Shown: positions 7,210 through 8,808 of the stretch, in pieces
Layout of the letters: each line of letters opens with the position of its first letter
Position numbering within the stretch: the stretch's first letter is position 1
From: an uncultured Collinsella sp.
GTDB lineage: Bacteria > Actinomycetota > Coriobacteriia > Coriobacteriales > Coriobacteriaceae
Assembly (NCBI GenBank): GCA_900553345.1
Contig: USDE01000046.1
Span: 1 to 8,808 of the forward strand
Reading direction: 5' to 3'
Length of the DNA: 8,808 nt
Position numbers and translations under genes: made by a program
The notes under the pieces: model-generated
Databases searched by the model: none
What the model was told of the DNA's origin: nothing
Seen by the model: only the letters and a program-made list of their open reading frames with translations

Positions 7210-7965
7210 CTATTTGCTAGCTTTTGACGAGCCCCCGCTCGCCTTTTGATATTCGTCCTTAAAGGCCTTGAACATACCGCGCGTCTTGCCGAGCTGCTTG
7301 CCCAGCGCGCGACTGCCCTTGTCCACGGCGACCGAACCCTTGTCATCGAGCACCTTAGCGCCCTTCTTGACCTTATCGCCCACCACGACGCTTGCCTCGG
7401 CAGCCTTTGCGGCGGCGCCGCCCGAATACCCGAGCGACTTGACCTCGTCCGAAACGATCATCGCGCCGTCCGCATAGCCGCGCAGCATCGTCGGCGGCAT
7501 CTGCGTGTCGCCCACCAGCACACTCGAGGCAGTGCCGGCGGTCACGTAGAACGTCTGCACGATGCCCGAACGCGGCTTGAACTCCACATCCGAGCAATAG
7601 CCGACGACATCGCCCGACTCCGTGCGCACGTCCATGCCAACCCAGATAATGCAATCGTCCAGGTTGATGTCGAGGCGCTTGGCCGCAGCGGCATCGTAGG
7701 TGCCCTTGACGTCGTCAACCGCGATGGCGCCCTCGTAGACGCCAATGGCATCGAGCGCCACAAATCGGTCGGGGCGCTCGATCATGCCCGCGATATCGGA
7801 CTGGCGCACCATAAAGCCCACCACGCGCGTACCGCCCGGGGTAAAGACCGGAAAGTGAATCTTGCCGAGCTTTTTAGGGCTGCGCGGCGTGCCGTCCTTT
7901 TTGGTGCGCTTATCCTCGGTAGGCTTGCGATAGATCTTGGCGCCGACAAAATCCCCGGCGCGCAT
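7210..7965 (-). CDS. Protein with two PRC-barrel-like domains
   Basis: A 251-residue soluble protein with no signal peptide or membrane helix. Residues 1-90 (MRAGDFVGAKIY, then KLGKIHFPVF and VVGFMVRQSD) and about 105-175 (VGMDVRTESGDVVGYCSDVEF) both resemble PRC-barrel folds, small beta-barrels used in ribosome maturation, photosynthetic reaction centres and many actinobacterial proteins of unknown role. A linker rich in Gly/Ala/Ser (186-205) leads to a basic Lys-rich tail (about 205-251) ending SSKASK, which could bind nucleic acid, a membrane surface or a partner. Its ATG overlaps the upstream stop codon (TAATG) with GAGG four bases before it, so translation is probably coupled to the YtxH gene and the two products may act together. 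Function is unknown. The MgtE-like protein in this window also begins with PRC-like domains, but no direct link is shown. Confidence 0.8.
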   Translation of the reverse strand: MRAGDFVGAKIYRKPTEDKRTKKDGTPRSPKKLGKIHFPVFTPGGTRVVGFMVRQSDIAGMIERPDRFVALDAIGVYEGAIAVDDVKGTYDAAAAKRLDINLDDCIIWVGMDVRTESGDVVGYCSDVEFKPRSGIVQTFYVTAGTASSVLVGDTQMPPTMLRGYADGAMIVSDEVKSLGYSGGAAAKAAEASVVVGDKVKKGAKVLDDKGSVAVDKGSRALGKQLGKTRGMFKAFKDEYQKASGGSSKASK

Positions 7966-8360
7966 TATGCCTCGGTCGAAGGCTCCGCGGCCTCAGCGTC
8001 GGCCTCGACGGCGTTCTCGACCACGACATCGGCGGCGGGCGTCACGTTACCGCCCGAGATGGCGTCGTTGAGTTGCTCGCGCAGCTGGTCCATGCGCTCG
8101 CGGGCAAGGTCGACCTTGGCGCGCAGGTCATCGGTCTTGGCGTCGACCATCGGGCCAAAATCGTTGACCGCGGCGCGGGCCTCCTCGGCACCGTGCTCGT
8201 AGGTGTCGCGCATGTTATCCCAGGCGTCGTTGGCGATATCGGCAGCCATGGCGCGGGTCTCGGCGCCCGAGCGCGGAGCCAAGGCGACGCCGATGATGGC
8301 GCCGGCGGCAGCACCGAAGAGCGCACCCGAGATAAAGTTGAAAGTCTTACCCATGTTCAT
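7965..8360 (-). CDS. YtxH domain-containing protein
   Basis: A 131-residue small membrane-associated protein. The N-terminal Gly/Ala-rich hydrophobic segment (residues 9-29) followed by APRSGAETR (28-36) is the hallmark of the YtxH/gas-vesicle-like family, best known as stress-related proteins with no firm molecular role. Residues 38-102 are amphipathic and charged (DAWDNMRDTYEHGAEEARAA and DLRAKVDLARERMDQL), probably helical or coiled coil. The last 25 residues are acidic and low in complexity. Start is ATG at 8360 with AGGAG four bases upstream; ATG at 8354 (MGKTFNF) is equally well placed behind GAGG and would give 129 residues. It is first in an operon with the PRC-barrel gene (overlap TAATG). 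Confidence 0.85.
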   Translation of the reverse strand: MNMGKTFNFISGALFGAAAGAIIGVALAPRSGAETRAMAADIANDAWDNMRDTYEHGAEEARAAVNDFGPMVDAKTDDLRAKVDLARERMDQLREQLNDAISGGNVTPAADVVVENAVEADAEAAEPSTEA

Positions 8361-8371
8361 TCCTCTCCTGC

Positions 8372-8387
8372 GGGCACCTCGGCGCCC
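8372..8387 (-). repeat. Small hairpin in the ytxH-like 5' leader
   Basis: On the minus strand GGGCGC and GTGCCC form a 6-bp stem (one G-U) with a CGAG loop. It ends 3 bases before the AGGAGAGGA ribosome binding region of the YtxH gene. It may affect ribosome access or RNA stability. Confidence 0.35.
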
Positions 8388-8405
8388 ACCGTTTGAATGC
8401 TGTCC

Positions 8406-8411
8406 ATTATA
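8406..8411 (-). promoter_or_regulatory. Perfect TATAAT -10 element upstream of the YtxH/PRC operon
   Basis: GGGTATAATGG on the minus strand is an exact TATAAT in otherwise GC-rich sequence. It lies about 46 bases before the YtxH ATG, so transcription would start near 8399 with a leader of about 40 bases. No clear TTGACA-like -35 is visible at 17-18 bases. Confidence 0.6.
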
Positions 8412-8490
8412 CCCGCAGCACAGCGCTTGCCGTCTCGCTCATCTGCGTACGGTAAAGGCGCAGGTACATGATGGTGATAAGCGGGTGAGC

Positions 8491-8808
8491 CTACTCCTGC
8501 GGCATGGCAGGCATGGCCACTGTAGCGCCCGGGTCCTCGCCGGCGCCGTCAACGAGCGGCAGCGCTCCCTCACGCGCAGGGGCAACCGGAGCCGTCGCCG
8601 CGCCACCGTAGACGGCAGCGGGGGCCTCGTGGCTTTCGGCGGTCGCGCCCTCGGTATCGATTGCCTCCTGCGGCTCGTCGTCAAAGCTCGGGACGCCCTG
8701 GGGCTCCGCGGGCTCGGCCTCGACGGTCTCCTCGGCAGGGGCATCGTTGACAGGCTCGACGGCAGCCTCGGCAGGCTCGACGACCTCCTCGGCAGGCTCG
8801 ACGCCCTC
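8491..8808 (-). CDS. Partial CDS: acidic, Pro/Glu/Ala/Val-rich C-terminal tail of an unidentified protein
   Basis: The last 105 residues of a gene that enters from beyond the window edge. The frame stays open from base 8808 to a TAG at 8491-8493. The composition is strongly acidic and disordered-looking, with repeats of a VEPAExx heptad near the window edge (VEPAEEV, VEPAEAA, VEPVNDA), then PAEETVEAEPAEPQG, and ending VAMPAMPQE. Such tails occur on many actinobacterial membrane and cell-division proteins, so the family cannot be named from this part. There is no start codon inside the window for the real protein. About 130 bases separate it from the YtxH gene, with no obvious T-tailed terminator between. 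Confidence 0.7.
   Translation of the reverse strand, partial: EGVEPAEEVVEPAEAAVEPVNDAPAEETVEAEPAEPQGVPSFDDEPQEAIDTEGATAESHEAPAAVYGGAATAPVAPAREGALPLVDGAGEDPGATVAMPAMPQE
8767..8802. repeat. 21-bp-period direct repeat coding for heptads
   Basis: CTCGGCAGGCTCGAC occurs exactly at 8767-8781 and 8788-8802, a 21-base period. A partial copy (CAGGCTCGAC) lies at 8751-8760. In the coding frame it gives VEPAE-type heptads in the acidic tail and may continue past the window edge. Confidence 0.7.

Noticed and set aside
6082..8202. Plus-strand open frames 6082-7116 and 7246-8202
   Set aside because: They are antisense to clear NodB-fold, PRC and YtxH genes, with composition expected from the reverse strand.
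8439..8744. Minus-strand 101-residue open frame rich in Arg, Pro and Ser
   Set aside because: It is out of frame with the partial acidic-tail gene; its Arg/Pro/Ser composition is the usual frame-shift shadow of Glu/Ala/Pro-rich coding sequence.

Overview
The window looks like chromosomal sequence from a high-GC, Gram-positive gut actinobacterium, most likely class Coriobacteriia (a Collinsella- or Eggerthella-like genome). This is inferred from composition, frequent GTG starts, strong purine-rich Shine-Dalgarno sites and gene content: an OatA-like acyltransferase, an NRAMP-related magnesium transporter, and PRC-barrel and YtxH proteins. No sequence search was possible. No phage, transposase, CRISPR, rRNA or tRNA signal was seen.

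Layout from left to right. (1) 72-2162, plus strand: a membrane acyltransferase fused to an extracellular SGNH esterase-like domain, probably modifying the cell wall or a surface glycan. (2) 2163-2294: a convergent intergenic gap holding an intrinsic terminator that serves the minus-strand operon. (3) 5627 down to 2242, minus strand: a two-gene cation operon. It has an extended -10 promoter, a structured leader of about 200 nt, a PRC/MgtE_N/CBS sensor protein with five membrane helices, and an NRAMP-family transporter whose metal-site residues match the Mg2+-transporting NRMT clade. (4) 7137-5731, minus strand: a membrane-anchored NodB-fold protein with most catalytic and metal residues replaced. 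(5) 8360-7210, minus strand: a YtxH protein translationally coupled (TAATG) to a protein with two PRC-barrel-like domains, with its own TATAAT promoter and a strong hairpin at the end. (6) 8808-8491, minus strand: the C-terminal end of a gene running off the window, encoding an acidic Pro/Glu/Ala/Val-rich tail with 7-residue repeats.

The most interesting unit is the cation operon. The NRAMP-like protein keeps the TM1 aspartate but has Gly instead of Asn in that motif, and Ala instead of the selectivity Met in TM6, as described for Mg2+-transporting NRMTs. Its operon partner carries the cytosolic Mg2+-sensing modules of MgtE, but its five-helix membrane part lacks the MgtE pore signature. It therefore looks more like a sensor or regulator of the NRMT than a channel. 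The leader contains a 10-bp potential anti-Shine-Dalgarno helix covering the ribosome binding site, plus alternative helices, so a regulatory RNA is plausible. The second notable item is the apparently degenerate polysaccharide deacetylase.
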